From positions 1 through 64,000 of the forward strand of contig NZ_AUXS01000027.1 of the NCBI RefSeq assembly GCF_001625565.1: DNA of 64,000 nt, given 5' to 3'. The position numbers were made by a program, and so were the translations under genes. This DNA is from Pseudoalteromonas luteoviolacea NCIMB 1944. Its GTDB lineage: Bacteria > Pseudomonadota > Gammaproteobacteria > Enterobacterales > Alteromonadaceae. Numbering within the stretch: the stretch's first letter is position 1; each line of letters starts with the position of its first letter. Of the stretch, positions 27,960-36,793 are shown one piece after another. The notes beneath the pieces are model-generated. The model was not told the DNA's origin and ran no database searches. It saw only the letters and a program-made list of their open reading frames with translations.

Positions 27960-28424
27960 ATGAATACAGTAAAGAAAAATTCTTTAGCCTTAACATTAAC
28001 TGCCGCAGTTGCGAGCACCGCAGCACTTGCTTCAGGTGAAGCAAATGCAAACCCATTTTCGTACGAAGTATTAACCGCTGGCTATCAATTAGATGCAAGC
28101 GAAGGTAAGTGCGGAGAAGGCAAATGTGGCGGCGATGCAAAAAGCAAAGAAGGCAAGTGCGGCGAAGGTAAATGTGGCGGCGATGCAAAAAGTAAAGAAG
28201 GCAAGTGCGGCGAAGGTAAATGTGGCGGCGATGCAAAAAGCAAAGAAGGCAAGTGCGGCGAAGGTAAGTGTGGCGGCGCAAAAAGTAAAGAAGGTAAGTG
28301 CGGCGAAGGTAAGTGTGGCGGCGCAAAAAGTAAAGAAGGCAAGTGCGGCGAAGGTAAATGTGGCGGCAGCACAAAAAATAAAGAAGGCAAATGCGGCGAA
28401 GGTAAATGTGGTGGTAGCCACTAA
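27960..28424 (+). CDS. hvfA: HvfA/bufferin-type Cys-rich RiPP precursor
   Basis: 154 residues from ATG 27960 (after GAGAGAAATAACG). A signal peptide (KKNSLALTLTAAVASTAALA) exports it. From residue 48 to the end the protein consists of seven EGKCGEGKCGG units separated by DAKSK (three), AKSK (two) or TNK-type linkers, giving 14 cysteines. In Haemophilus HvfA the EGKCGEGKC cysteines are converted by an MNIO enzyme to oxazolone-thioamide groups that bind Cu(I). The following genes encode such an enzyme and its partner. The likely job is periplasmic copper buffering. Copy number is higher than I recall for characterised HvfA. Confidence 0.9.
   Translation: MNTVKKNSLALTLTAAVASTAALASGEANANPFSYEVLTAGYQLDASEGKCGEGKCGGDAKSKEGKCGEGKCGGDAKSKEGKCGEGKCGGDAKSKEGKCGEGKCGGAKSKEGKCGEGKCGGAKSKEGKCGEGKCGGSTKNKEGKCGEGKCGGSH
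28101..28421 (+). repeat. seven tandem EGKCGEGKCGG-coding units
   Basis: Units of 48, 48, 48, 45, 45, 48 and 39 bases. Codon usage is nearly identical between units (GAAGGCAAGTGCGG and GAAGGTAAATGTGG alternate), which points to recent expansion by recombination. Confidence 0.95.
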
Positions 28425-28463
28425 ACTAGGTTTGGCTACCTTGCAGAGATAGGAACTGACAGC

Positions 28464-29309
28464 GTGATAACGAAAGACACTTTTGGCAATGTTGGGCTGG
28501 GGCTACGTAGAGAAATGCTCGATGATTTACTTGGCGCCCCCCCAAAGACTGTAGATTTTTATGAAGTTGCTCCAGAAAACTGGATGACACTAGGCGGAAA
28601 GTTTGCCGCTCAGTTTGCTCGCTTAACCGAGCAGCATAATTTTGTCTGTCATGGACTATCGTTATCACTGGGTTCCTGTGACGCACTTGATACTCAGTTC
28701 ATCGCTGAACTTAAAGTATTTTTTGAACAGCATAATATCAAGTGCTATAGCGAACATCTCAGCTATTGTTCGGGCAATGGGCACATGTATGACTTGATGC
28801 CCATTCCATTTACAGAAGAGGCAGTGTTACATACAGCTAAGCGGATCGCCGAAGTGCAAAATCGCCTAGAGAGACGAATAGCTGTAGAAAACGTGTCTTA
28901 TTACGCAGCTCCTGGTCAACAAATGAGCGAAATAGATTTTACCCTTGCTGTTTTGCAAGAGGCAGATTGTGATTTACTTTTAGATGTAAACAATATTTAT
29001 GTGAATTCTATTAACCATGGTTACGATGCCGAAGCTTTTCTTGCTGCGTTACCGTCCGAGCGCATCGCATATGGGCATATTGCAGGGCACTATGTTGAAG
29101 CGCAAGACTTACTAATTGATACACATGGAGCCGAAGTGTGTGACCCAGTATGGCAGCTTCTGCAAAAAGCGTACAATATCCATGGTGTGTTCCCAACATT
29201 ACTTGAGCGGGATTTTAATCTTCCTCCAATGAATGAGTTGCTGACAGAGGTTGAGCAAATTCATCAAGCGCAGTTATTACATCAGAATGAACAAAGAGGA
29301 ATTGCCTAA
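28464..29309 (+). CDS. hvfB: MNIO-family (DUF692) RiPP-modifying oxidase
   Basis: 281 residues from GTG 28464, ribosome site AGGA at 28451. Multinuclear non-heme iron oxidative enzyme with a TIM-barrel fold. Expected metal ligands are present: His63 (CHGLSLSLG), Glu97-His98 (SEHLSY), Glu142 (VENVSYY), Asp174 ([11 protein letters not shown]), His185 (NHGYD), His205/His209 (GHIAGH) and Asp219-His221 (DTHG). It would oxidise cysteines of the upstream precursor. It overlaps the next start by one base (TAATG). Confidence 0.95.
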   Translation: MITKDTFGNVGLGLRREMLDDLLGAPPKTVDFYEVAPENWMTLGGKFAAQFARLTEQHNFVCHGLSLSLGSCDALDTQFIAELKVFFEQHNIKCYSEHLSYCSGNGHMYDLMPIPFTEEAVLHTAKRIAEVQNRLERRIAVENVSYYAAPGQQMSEIDFTLAVLQEADCDLLLDVNNIYVNSINHGYDAEAFLAALPSERIAYGHIAGHYVEAQDLLIDTHGAEVCDPVWQLLQKAYNIHGVFPTLLERDFNLPPMNELLTEVEQIHQAQLLHQNEQRGIA

Positions 29310-30079
29310 TGTCGTTTCATCAAGTGCAAGCTGATTTTGTCGCGCATATTAAGGACCCTCAAAATTTTGAAAAGCCGTCTGATGTCGAAGAGCGAAGAAT
29401 GCAAGTTTACAGGGAGCTATTCTTCAATAATGTTGAAGGGTTTATTGCCTCAGCATTTCCAGTTCTGAAAAGCTTATACCATAGCGATGATTGGTTGGCT
29501 CTGGTTAGGCTGTTTTTTGCGCAGCATAAATGTGAAACGCCATACTTTTTGGAGATCAGTCAGGAGTTTTTAAGATATTTAGACGAAGAGTATAACACCA
29601 CCGAAACTGACCCAGCCTTTATGTACGAATTGGCCCATTATGAGTGGGTTGAACTGAATGTCTCAATATTGAAGCGCGCTCAAGATGATGATCTCTTTGA
29701 GGGCGATATTGACGAGTCGGCCTCGCTGTATCTGTCGAGCGTCGCGCAATGTGTACAATATACTTACCCTGTGCATCAGATCCAAGCTGATTTCCAGCCA
29801 ACGAAACCGCAGGGGGGGCCTTTTAGTTTTGTTGTGTATCGAGACTCAGATGAAGAAACGCGGTTTATCGCCCTCAACCCGATGACAAGCCTGCTGTTGG
29901 CTAGCATTGAACTAAGCCCTGGCATATCGGTATCCCAACTTAGTGCTCAATTGTCTGAGCAAATACCTGGCTTTAGTGCTAAGCAACTTGAAGTAGGCGC
30001 ATTGCAAACACTGCAGCAGTTTACACAGTTGGGTATTGTGGTTGATAAAGTAAACAGTTCACCTTTATTGAAAGCCTAA
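29309..30079 (+). CDS. hvfC: DUF2063 RiPP partner protein
   Basis: 256 residues. The N-terminal DUF2063 helical domain (MQVYRELFFNNVEGFIASAF, AFPVLKSL) binds leader peptide and enzyme; the C-terminal part (FIALNPMTSLLLASIELSPG, GALQTLQQFTQLGIV) is a winged-helix-like domain as in HvfC/BufC. It is the partner the MNIO enzyme needs for activity. Translation is coupled to the enzyme gene. Confidence 0.93.
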   Translation: MSFHQVQADFVAHIKDPQNFEKPSDVEERRMQVYRELFFNNVEGFIASAFPVLKSLYHSDDWLALVRLFFAQHKCETPYFLEISQEFLRYLDEEYNTTETDPAFMYELAHYEWVELNVSILKRAQDDDLFEGDIDESASLYLSSVAQCVQYTYPVHQIQADFQPTKPQGGPFSFVVYRDSDEETRFIALNPMTSLLLASIELSPGISVSQLSAQLSEQIPGFSAKQLEVGALQTLQQFTQLGIVVDKVNSSPLLKA

Positions 30080-30165
30080 GTTCTACTATGATATAGCCGC
30101 GAATCGTGCTAACTCCTTGTTTTTCCTTTAATAGGGTCAAGGCTATATTTTTAAAGGTAACCCTC

Positions 30166-30285
30166 ATGTCAGAAACTGAACGTAAAGATCCATTTAATGT
30201 TAAGTACTTTTTTGTTTTTTTAGTCTGCTTTGTTTTTGTTGGATGTCTAAATGCGATCCTTGGTTGGATGACTTTAGGAAGTTAA
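30166..30285 (+). CDS. 39-residue single-TM protein downstream of hvfABC
   Basis: Small gene starting ATG 30166 with AAAGG 8 bases before. The product is MSETERKDPFNVK (polar, cytosolic), then a strongly hydrophobic helix YFFVFLVCFVFVGCLNAILG with two Cys, and a short tail. It lies 86 bases after hvfC. I recognise no family. It occupies the place where a DoxX-type membrane protein (HvfD/BufD) would be expected in the copper-RiPP operons. Whether it belongs to the operon is inference. Confidence 0.65.
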   Translation: MSETERKDPFNVKYFFVFLVCFVFVGCLNAILGWMTLGS

Positions 30286-30420
30286 AGGCCAAATTATACC
30301 CCCAGTAGAGGTAAAATTTATTTTGTGGGTCACTTCTTCATCGAGATTGGCCCATTTATTGAGCCCTTTAGCGTTTTTTCTTCGATTTTTACCCAATCCC
30401 ATTTAAACTCGATCCTTTCT

Positions 30421-30429
30421 TGTTATAAT
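30421..30429 (+). promoter_or_regulatory. extended -10 promoter of apt
   Basis: TGTTATAAT, an extended -10 (TGnTATAAT), 39 bases before the apt ATG. No clear -35 is seen, which is tolerated by this promoter class. Confidence 0.5.
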
Positions 30430-30467
30430 CATCTCCTTTCTAAAATAAATCTGAAAAACGAACGATT

Positions 30468-31013
30468 ATGACACAACAAAATTTGTCTTTGATCAAAAAT
30501 AGCATCGCGACAGTACCTGACTATCCAAAAGCAGGTATTATGTTTAGAGATGTAACAACCTTACTCGCCAACCCAGAAGCCTTTCAAGCGACAATGGATG
30601 CATTTATTGACGCATACAAAGGTCAAGGGTTTGATAAAATCATTGGTACAGAATCTCGCGGGTTTATTTTTGGTGCGCCCTTAGCACTTGCACTTGGTAT
30701 CCCTTTTATACCTGTCAGAAAACCAGGGAAGTTACCAAGAGAGGTTATCAGCCAATCTTATCAATTAGAATATGGTGAAGACACATTAGAGCTGCACAAA
30801 GATGCTATTGATCAAGGTGACAAGGTATTACTTGTCGATGACTTGTTGGCTACAGGTGGCACCATTGAAGCAACAGCAAAGTTAGTTTCACGCTTAGGTG
30901 GTTCTGCAACCGATGCTGCGTTTGTTATTTCATTGCCAGAATTGGGCGGTGAAGAACGTGTTGCTGCATTAGGTATTAATATTCTAAAATTAGTAGAGTT
31001 CGACGGCGAGTAA
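30468..31013 (+). CDS. apt: adenine phosphoribosyltransferase
   Basis: 181 residues, the usual length. It converts adenine and PRPP to AMP in purine salvage. Seen: [40 protein letters not shown] and the PRPP loop [20 protein letters not shown]. It is the first gene of the conserved apt-dnaX-ybaB-recR cluster, with dnaX six bases downstream. Confidence 0.97.
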   Translation: MTQQNLSLIKNSIATVPDYPKAGIMFRDVTTLLANPEAFQATMDAFIDAYKGQGFDKIIGTESRGFIFGAPLALALGIPFIPVRKPGKLPREVISQSYQLEYGEDTLELHKDAIDQGDKVLLVDDLLATGGTIEATAKLVSRLGGSATDAAFVISLPELGGEERVAALGINILKLVEFDGE

Positions 31014-31018
31014 TATTA

Positions 31019-33568
31019 ATGAGCTATCAGGTCTTAGCGAGAAAGTGGCGGCCGCAATCATTCCATGAAATGATGGGTCAAGAACATGTAAAGCAGGCAT
31101 TGATTAATGCCTTGAATGAGCAGCGGTTGCACCATGCTTATTTATTTACTGGCACCCGGGGGGTGGGCAAAACGACTATTGCTAGGATCTTTGCTAAAAG
31201 CTTGAATTGTGAGCAAGGCATATCTTCCACGCCTTGTGGCCAATGTGGGACGTGTGAAGAAATTGAGTCTGGCAAGTTTATAGATTTGATTGAAATTGAT
31301 GCGGCTTCACGAACAAAAGTCGAAGATACCAGAGAGATTTTAGACAATGTTCAATACGCGCCGACTCGTGGGCGTTATAAAGTGTATTTGATTGATGAAG
31401 TTCACATGCTGTCAAAGCATAGTTTTAATGCTTTGCTTAAGACATTGGAAGAACCACCTGAACATGTCAAATTTTTGCTTGCTACCACAGATCCTCAAAA
31501 GTTACCGATTACGATATTGTCTCGGTGTTTGCAATTTAATTTAAATGCAATGGCTAAAGGCCAAATTGTTGAGCAGCTCTCAAAAATATTGCCGCAAGAA
31601 AATTTTCAGTTTGAAGAAGACGCATTACATATTTTAGCAAAAGCAGCTGATGGCAGTATGCGTGATGCATTAAGTTTGACTGACCAAGCTATTGCGCAAA
31701 CAAATGGTCATTTGACTGTTAACGCGGTTCAGCAAATGCTGGGGCTTATGGATAGTGCTCACGCTATGTTGTTAATGAGTGCTGTGCTTTGTCAAGATGG
31801 CAATGCATTGATGGCAGAGATAGACAATATTGCTCTTAAAAACGGAAATTTTGTCAGTGTGATAGATGATTTAATCGCTCTGTTACACGTGATCCAGCTT
31901 ACCCAGTTGGTTCCGCAAGCAGCTCATGTCGGTCAATTTGACCAACAGCAAGTAAAAACATTGGCAGAGCAAATCTCAACGCAGACAGCGCAGTTGCTAT
32001 ATCAATTGCTTTTGAGTGGTAAAAAAGATTTAAATTGGGCGCCAGATGCAAAGCTTGGTTTCGAAATGGTTATGCTTAGGCTACTTGCGTTCGAAGGTAC
32101 TGATTTTGCGCAATCAAATACGACAATACAGGCTTCGTCAACAGGGCAACCTGTGGCAAAAAAATCTAAAGCAGGTGCTTTGCGAGATATACTAAATAAC
32201 AATCAAAAAAAAACAGTTATCGAGCCGAAAGTAGCTAATTCGGAGCCGCCTCAATCTGCACCAATCAATACTCCGCAGACTATACCTGCGGAACCATCGC
32301 CTGCAGAGCCACCACTGACTACAGCTGCTCAGACGGCACAAATACCGAATACACAGCAGACTTTGCCTGCGGAGTCAACACAGACTCCAGCAACTCAGAC
32401 AGCACCAATATCGAATACACCGCAGCAGACCCAGGTGCAAGCTGTGCCAGCACAGATGCAGACACCTCAAAGTGCACAACCTCAGCCTCAGCAAGGGCAT
32501 GTACATACAGCTGCGGGCCAAACAGGTATGACGCCAGAGCCCGCGAAGTTGGACTCGGCATCGCCGATACAAAGTGCTCAACAAGATGCTATGCCAGAGT
32601 ATGAGCAACAGTACAACGACATTATGGCGCAAGCAGCTGCTCAGGGATTTAATGAGCACTCTCAGCAGTCGAGTTACTCTAGTGATAATTCAGAAGCTCA
32701 GCATACAGTGCACAATGATGCTCCTACGGGACAGCTGTATGCGCAAAAGCAAGGACAAGCACAATCTGCTATCGCAAAAATTTTACAGAACAGACAAATC
32801 TCTGGTGCAGGTAAATTGCTTGGAGGCAATGATACGCCAAAAAAGCTTGAATCAAGCAATCGAGATACTCAAGGCCAACTGCCACCTGCAAATATCGATG
32901 GCAATATAAATCATGATATGCCGACATCGAGAGCCCGGGTGGATCAATCTCAGGCCATATCAAATAGCAATCATCAGCCAGCGGTAACGAATGTTCCCCG
33001 CAGCGAGCCGCCAAGTCGTCCAAAGAAAGTTGAAATTACGGAGAGATTTAAAAAGGACGAGAGCAAGCTTGCACCTGAGTTGCTTGAGCAGCTCTCTCCT
33101 CAACCAGCAAAAGAGGACGTGCAGGAACATGTCATTGAGATGCCTATTCCTGAAAACTTTACAAGCCCAATAAGCAGTTTAAAATTTGCGTATGAAAAGG
33201 ATGATTGGGCAAACTTGATTGAAAAAATGGCATTGAGTGGTCGAGTGAGACAGTTTGCTTTGCATGCCATGTATGAAAAACAAGGTGGCGTTTGTGTATT
33301 GCAGGCGGAACAAAGTCAACAGCATTTAGACTCTCCTATGCTGCGTGATAAGTTGCAACAGTCTTTTTCTCTGGCACTAAATGAACCAGTAGAATTGAGG
33401 ATGGAATTTATCGACAAGGTACAGGCAACCCCATTTTTGATCCAACAAGAAATAGATCAACAGCGCTACCTAGAAGCGGTTGATGCTGTCAATTCAGACC
33501 CGATCATCCAAACTATGGTTGCTGAGTTTGATGCAGTGGTCAACGAAAAATCGGTAAAGGCATTGTAA
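31019..33568 (+). CDS. dnaX: DNA polymerase III subunit tau/gamma
   Basis: 849 residues, clamp-loader ATPase. Walker A GTRGVGKTTIARIFAKSLNC, a four-Cys zinc module (CEQGISSTPCGQCGTC) and Walker B LIDEVHML are followed by the sensor region TTDPQKLPITILSRC. Domain III ends near residue 370. A Gln/Pro/Ala/Thr-rich linker of about 200 residues (roughly 395-600) then leads to the tau C-terminal domain (ISSLKFAYEKDDW to the end). E. coli tau is 643, so the linker accounts for the extra length. An A9 tract at codons 396-399 may generate a short gamma-like form. Confidence 0.96.
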   Translation: MSYQVLARKWRPQSFHEMMGQEHVKQALINALNEQRLHHAYLFTGTRGVGKTTIARIFAKSLNCEQGISSTPCGQCGTCEEIESGKFIDLIEIDAASRTKVEDTREILDNVQYAPTRGRYKVYLIDEVHMLSKHSFNALLKTLEEPPEHVKFLLATTDPQKLPITILSRCLQFNLNAMAKGQIVEQLSKILPQENFQFEEDALHILAKAADGSMRDALSLTDQAIAQTNGHLTVNAVQQMLGLMDSAHAMLLMSAVLCQDGNALMAEIDNIALKNGNFVSVIDDLIALLHVIQLTQLVPQAAHVGQFDQQQVKTLAEQISTQTAQLLYQLLLSGKKDLNWAPDAKLGFEMVMLRLLAFEGTDFAQSNTTIQASSTGQPVAKKSKAGALRDILNNNQKKTVIEPKVANSEPPQSAPINTPQTIPAEPSPAEPPLTTAAQTAQIPNTQQTLPAESTQTPATQTAPISNTPQQTQVQAVPAQMQTPQSAQPQPQQGHVHTAAGQTGMTPEPAKLDSASPIQSAQQDAMPEYEQQYNDIMAQAAAQGFNEHSQQSSYSSDNSEAQHTVHNDAPTGQLYAQKQGQAQSAIAKILQNRQISGAGKLLGGNDTPKKLESSNRDTQGQLPPANIDGNINHDMPTSRARVDQSQAISNSNHQPAVTNVPRSEPPSRPKKVEITERFKKDESKLAPELLEQLSPQPAKEDVQEHVIEMPIPENFTSPISSLKFAYEKDDWANLIEKMALSGRVRQFALHAMYEKQGGVCVLQAEQSQQHLDSPMLRDKLQQSFSLALNEPVELRMEFIDKVQATPFLIQQEIDQQRYLEAVDAVNSDPIIQTMVAEFDAVVNEKSVKAL
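32205..32213 (+). promoter_or_regulatory. A9 slippage tract in dnaX
   Basis: Nine A after codon 395 (CAA AAA AAA ACA). A -1 shift reads eight residues (NSYRAESS) to TAA at 32236 and gives about 406 residues; a +1 shift stops at TAG 32232. Either ends the protein just after domain III, where gamma ends. Confidence 0.5.
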
Positions 33569-33627
33569 TTGGTTACAATAGCCCTTATCTTTTAGCCAAT
33601 TAAATTATTGAAGTAAGAGAGCACACT

Positions 33628-33954
33628 ATGTTTAAAGGTGGAATGGGCAATATCATGAAGCAAGCTCAGCAAATGCAAGAGCGCATGGAAAAAGCCCAAG
33701 AAGAAATCAAAAGCTTAGAAGTAACAGGTGAAGCAGGTGCTGGCCTTGTAAAAGTAACTATGCTTGGTAGCCACAATGTCCGTCGTGTAGAAATTGATGA
33801 GAGTCTTATGGAAGATGACAAAGACATGATCGAAGACTTACTCGCGGCTGCAGTAAATGATGCTGTACGTCGTGTTGGTGAAGAAACGCAAAAGCGTATG
33901 TCAGAAGTAACCGGCGGTATGCAAATGCCTCCAGGCTTCAAAATGCCGTTCTAA
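33628..33954 (+). CDS. ybaB: YbaB/EbfC nucleoid-associated protein
   Basis: 108 residues. N-terminal helix [20 protein letters not shown], the [20 protein letters not shown] beta hairpin, and an [11 protein letters not shown] tail characterise this dimeric DNA-binding protein. It associates with the nucleoid and possibly with DnaX or RecR function. It stands between dnaX and recR as in most Gammaproteobacteria, although a rhomboid gene separates it from recR here. Confidence 0.95.
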   Translation: MFKGGMGNIMKQAQQMQERMEKAQEEIKSLEVTGEAGAGLVKVTMLGSHNVRRVEIDESLMEDDKDMIEDLLAAAVNDAVRRVGEETQKRMSEVTGGMQMPPGFKMPF

Positions 33955-33987
33955 ATTAGATATTAGTAACTTATTCGAGTTATTTGT

Positions 33988-34040
33988 AGCGGTCCAAATT
34001 GCTCAACGGCAATCGGGTGAAACTACTCACATGGGCCGCT
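33988..34040 (+). promoter_or_regulatory. structured leader with three-way-junction shape
   Basis: P1 pairs AGCGGTCC (33988-33995) with GGGCCGCT (34033-34040), 8 bp with one G-U. Inside sit two hairpins: ATTGC/GCAAT with a 6-base loop (33998-34013) and GTGA/TCAC with a 6-base loop (34017-34030). It follows ybaB and precedes the rhomboid start by 38 bases. No riboswitch class that I recognise. Confidence 0.4.
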
Positions 34041-34078
34041 TTATCCTCTCATTTACGTATCACTCTAGATAAACAGAT

Positions 34079-34666
34079 ATGCGTAGGTCCAGTATCCTTT
34101 TCCCTACAGACTTTAAATATATAATTGGTGCATCCTTGATAATGATAGGGTGTATGTTACTTGGTTTCATTGGCGTACCTATTGAGCGACTGGGAATAAT
34201 TGCGCGAGAAGAAAACTATCTCATTGGTATTGTTACAGCGCCATTTATTCATGGCTCTTGGTCACATCTGAGTGGCAACCTTATTGGCCTGTGGATCTGT
34301 GGTTACATTGCAAGTAGACAAGCAAAATTTAAAAGAGTCAGCGTTGCTATTGTAGTTATGACCGGTGCCTTAGTATGGCTTTTTGCAGGAGATGGTAATC
34401 ATATCGGCTCATCAGGTGTGGTGATGGGGTATTATGGTTACTTATCAGGCGTCGCAGTATTTCAACGTCACGTAGCAAGCTTTATCAGTTTAATAGTACT
34501 CGCGGTGTTGACGTACTTAGCAAATATTAATTTTCTTGGAACTCTGTTTAATTTCTCCGAAAATATTAGTACAGAAAGTCATCTATTTGGGTTTTTAAGT
34601 GGTTTACTATTGGCATATGCCATTAGGTCAAAAAGTCTGAAAAAAACAGCTAAGAGCGAAAATTAA
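34079..34666 (+). CDS. rhomboid intramembrane serine protease
   Basis: 195 residues with six hydrophobic segments. Motifs: TAPFIHGSWSHLSGNLIGLW (HxxxN pattern), catalytic Ser in HIGSSGVVMGYYGYL (GxSG) and catalytic His in TESHLFGFLSGLL. It would cleave single-pass membrane proteins inside the bilayer. The ATG lacks a visible Shine-Dalgarno sequence. It is inserted between ybaB and recR and may be controlled by the structured leader upstream. Substrate is unknown. Confidence 0.92.
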   Translation: MRRSSILFPTDFKYIIGASLIMIGCMLLGFIGVPIERLGIIAREENYLIGIVTAPFIHGSWSHLSGNLIGLWICGYIASRQAKFKRVSVAIVVMTGALVWLFAGDGNHIGSSGVVMGYYGYLSGVAVFQRHVASFISLIVLAVLTYLANINFLGTLFNFSENISTESHLFGFLSGLLLAYAIRSKSLKKTAKSEN

Positions 34667-34797
34667 ACGCTGTTCGACAATTTTCGGACAAATTGACAAG
34701 GTTGTAATTTAGATGTCTTTCAATCGGGCGTTTGATCACTTATCATCGCATTTTATTAAGAAAAGTCAGTGGTGTTTTCACACCTATTTGAGGATAT

Positions 34798-35397
34798 ATG
34801 CAGTTATCACCTAAATTGGCAGCCTTAGTCGAAGCGCTAAGGTGCTTACCTGGAATTGGTCCGAAGTCTGCACAGCGAATAGCATTTCATTTGTTGGAAA
34901 GAGACCGAGATGGAGGGGCTCAATTAGGCAACTGTTTAAGCCAAGCAATGCAGGATATTGGCCACTGCGAATCTTGCCGAACTTTTTCTGAAACACCGGT
35001 ATGTGATATTTGTCAAAGTGTAAAGCGTCAAGATACGGGGCTGCTATGCATAGTCGAGTCTCCTACAGATGTTCTTGCGATTGAACAAACGGGTCAGTAT
35101 ACCGGATTATATTTTGTGCTCATGGGTCATTTATCTCCACTAGATGGAATAGGACCACAAGAAATCGGTTTGGATAAGCTCCAGCAGACTTTGCAGAAGG
35201 GCCAGGTTCAAGAAGTTATTCTTGCGACGAACCCAACTGTTGAAGGGGAAGCAACAGCTCACTATATTGCAGAGTTGTGTAATAATCTCAACGTAAAAGC
35301 GTCTCGAATAGCGCATGGTATGCCTGTTGGAGGGGAGCTAGATTTGGTAGATGGCATGACGTTAATGCATGCATTTTCTGGCCGAAAAGTATTGTAA
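34798..35397 (+). CDS. recR: recombination protein RecR
   Basis: 199 residues, the typical length. HhH motif [20 protein letters not shown], zinc finger [16 protein letters not shown], Toprim region [20 protein letters not shown] and Walker B-like [19 protein letters not shown]. It forms a ring with RecO and acts in RecF-pathway loading of RecA. Starts after GAGGATAT. The usual downstream partner region is replaced by an accessory block. Confidence 0.97.
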   Translation: MQLSPKLAALVEALRCLPGIGPKSAQRIAFHLLERDRDGGAQLGNCLSQAMQDIGHCESCRTFSETPVCDICQSVKRQDTGLLCIVESPTDVLAIEQTGQYTGLYFVLMGHLSPLDGIGPQEIGLDKLQQTLQKGQVQEVILATNPTVEGEATAHYIAELCNNLNVKASRIAHGMPVGGELDLVDGMTLMHAFSGRKVL

Positions 35398-35690
35398 ATA
35401 TTACATTTTTTCTTAGATATTTAAGATGAATGCGACTTGAGAATAGTTTTTGAGCTGTGCTTGGTGTGCCAGTATATTTTGTTTAAAAGTTGTAAAATTA
35501 AAAGTTGCAATTCGGAATAGAGAAATTTATTATCTTGTGACTGATGGTATTTAAACGACTAGCGTGACCCAAAGCATTGTTATTTAAACTCACTTTTTTG
35601 GACCAAAGCTTAATTGAGCCTGACACATGTACAAAAAATGTGGGTAAGTTGGACACGCTATCTTAGATAGATACATATAAGGTTTTTATT

Positions 35691-36059
35691 GTGATAATGC
35701 TCATCGCTGCTACATTGCTTTATATTCTTGTTATTGCTATTTGCATTACTGTGATAGTGAAAGGCCACAGTTTGAATTTTATCGAAAAGAGAATAAAGAA
35801 TGTAGTTGTAAAAGAAACAGCTGTGGAAGATAAAGATATTTCGGAAAAAGAATATCATCAAGCATATGAGATCGTGGATGATCTAGCCGTTGTGTTGGAG
35901 TGTAATAACGACATGGTTAAATACAATGGTGTTAAAAGTGTGTTTAAGCGAGTTGAAGCCTTTAGGGATCAAAAGCAGCATACAGAGCAAGAGCAGACTG
36001 CGCCTGTAGCTGAAAAAACAACAAAAAATAAAGCAGCCAATTTGTGGGTGGTTAAATAG
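35691..36059 (+). CDS. single-TM protein, paralogue 1 of accessory block
   Basis: 122 residues starting GTG 35691 (AAGG eight bases before; ATG 35697 would be too far from it). An N-terminal membrane helix (MLIAATLLYILVIAICITVIV) is followed by a soluble part: VKGHSLNFIEKRIKN, EYHQAYEIVDDLAVVLE and FKRVEAFRD. The same segments occur in the gene at 36794: NGHSLTKFEEKIRE, LYDEAYEIVMDLGKALE and ALKRVEDFRD, so the two are paralogues. No family recognised. Probably anchored with its C-terminus in the cytosol. Confidence 0.72.
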   Translation: MIMLIAATLLYILVIAICITVIVKGHSLNFIEKRIKNVVVKETAVEDKDISEKEYHQAYEIVDDLAVVLECNNDMVKYNGVKSVFKRVEAFRDQKQHTEQEQTAPVAEKTTKNKAANLWVVK

Positions 36060-36240
36060 CATTTTTGCAATGAATGTCCGTGTGATTGCTAAACACTCCC
36101 CGTGTTGAGTTGGTTGATTAATGAATAAGAGAGTGACTTAGATATTATCGGAAAAGTCTTTTCAAATACTGGTGTCAATAGGTATACCTTGCTCTGGTTT
36201 GAAATAGCTGGGGGCAACCAGAAAGTATTAGCAAAATTTT

Positions 36241-36792
36241 ATGAATGAGTTTTTGGATACAATTTCTTGGATTATCGTAGGGCTTCAGTTTTCGGTACTT
36301 GGGTGTTTTCTTTACCTATTTAAAGAACGACGACGAGAATTAATTTTTGGTGGAAGTAAGAGCTTAAAAAACAAATCTGACCACGAGCTACATTCTTGCT
36401 TTTTAACGACTATAACCTCGGTGTTTTGCCTCCTTCTTTTCGAGCATCTACTCAACAGTTTACTTGACTTACAGATAGACAAAATGGTGCGAAGGCAAAT
36501 ATTTTACTTCATTTCCGCATGCGGTAACGCGTCGTTTATCATAGCACTAACTTTATTGCATGCGATCAGAGGGTGCACTTTCTCCCCAGTTGCCAGATAC
36601 TCTTGTTACTTATTTCTGATTGGTATGTTGTTAAAAACAGCACAGTTATTGATGGCTGGTTATTTAGATATAACCTCATTTAAACACTACTATTCAATTT
36701 TGGTTTTGATAACAATCGTCTTGCAATTTTTCCTTATAGCAAAATATCCGTTTGATGTAATAATGAAAAAAAAATACGCAAAGGAATGTTAG
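36241..36792 (+). CDS. polytopic membrane protein of accessory block
   Basis: 183 residues with about five membrane helices (near 8-26, 52-73, 85-106, 116-138, 150-168) and a basic C-terminus (KKKYAKEC). No family recognised. Its stop is one base before the ATG of the second paralogue, so translation is probably coupled. Composition is AT-rich, in line with neighbours. It is a likely partner of the paralogous single-TM proteins. Confidence 0.7.
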   Translation: MNEFLDTISWIIVGLQFSVLGCFLYLFKERRRELIFGGSKSLKNKSDHELHSCFLTTITSVFCLLLFEHLLNSLLDLQIDKMVRRQIFYFISACGNASFIIALTLLHAIRGCTFSPVARYSCYLFLIGMLLKTAQLLMAGYLDITSFKHYYSILVLITIVLQFFLIAKYPFDVIMKKKYAKEC

Positions 36793-36793
36793 G

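Noticed and set aside
28085..28452. Several long frames on both strands over the hvfA repeats, and a CRISPR-like look
   Set aside because: The periodic DNA keeps all frames open; only the frame with signal peptide and EGKC motifs fits a family. The repeats are contiguous without unique spacers, so it is not a CRISPR array.
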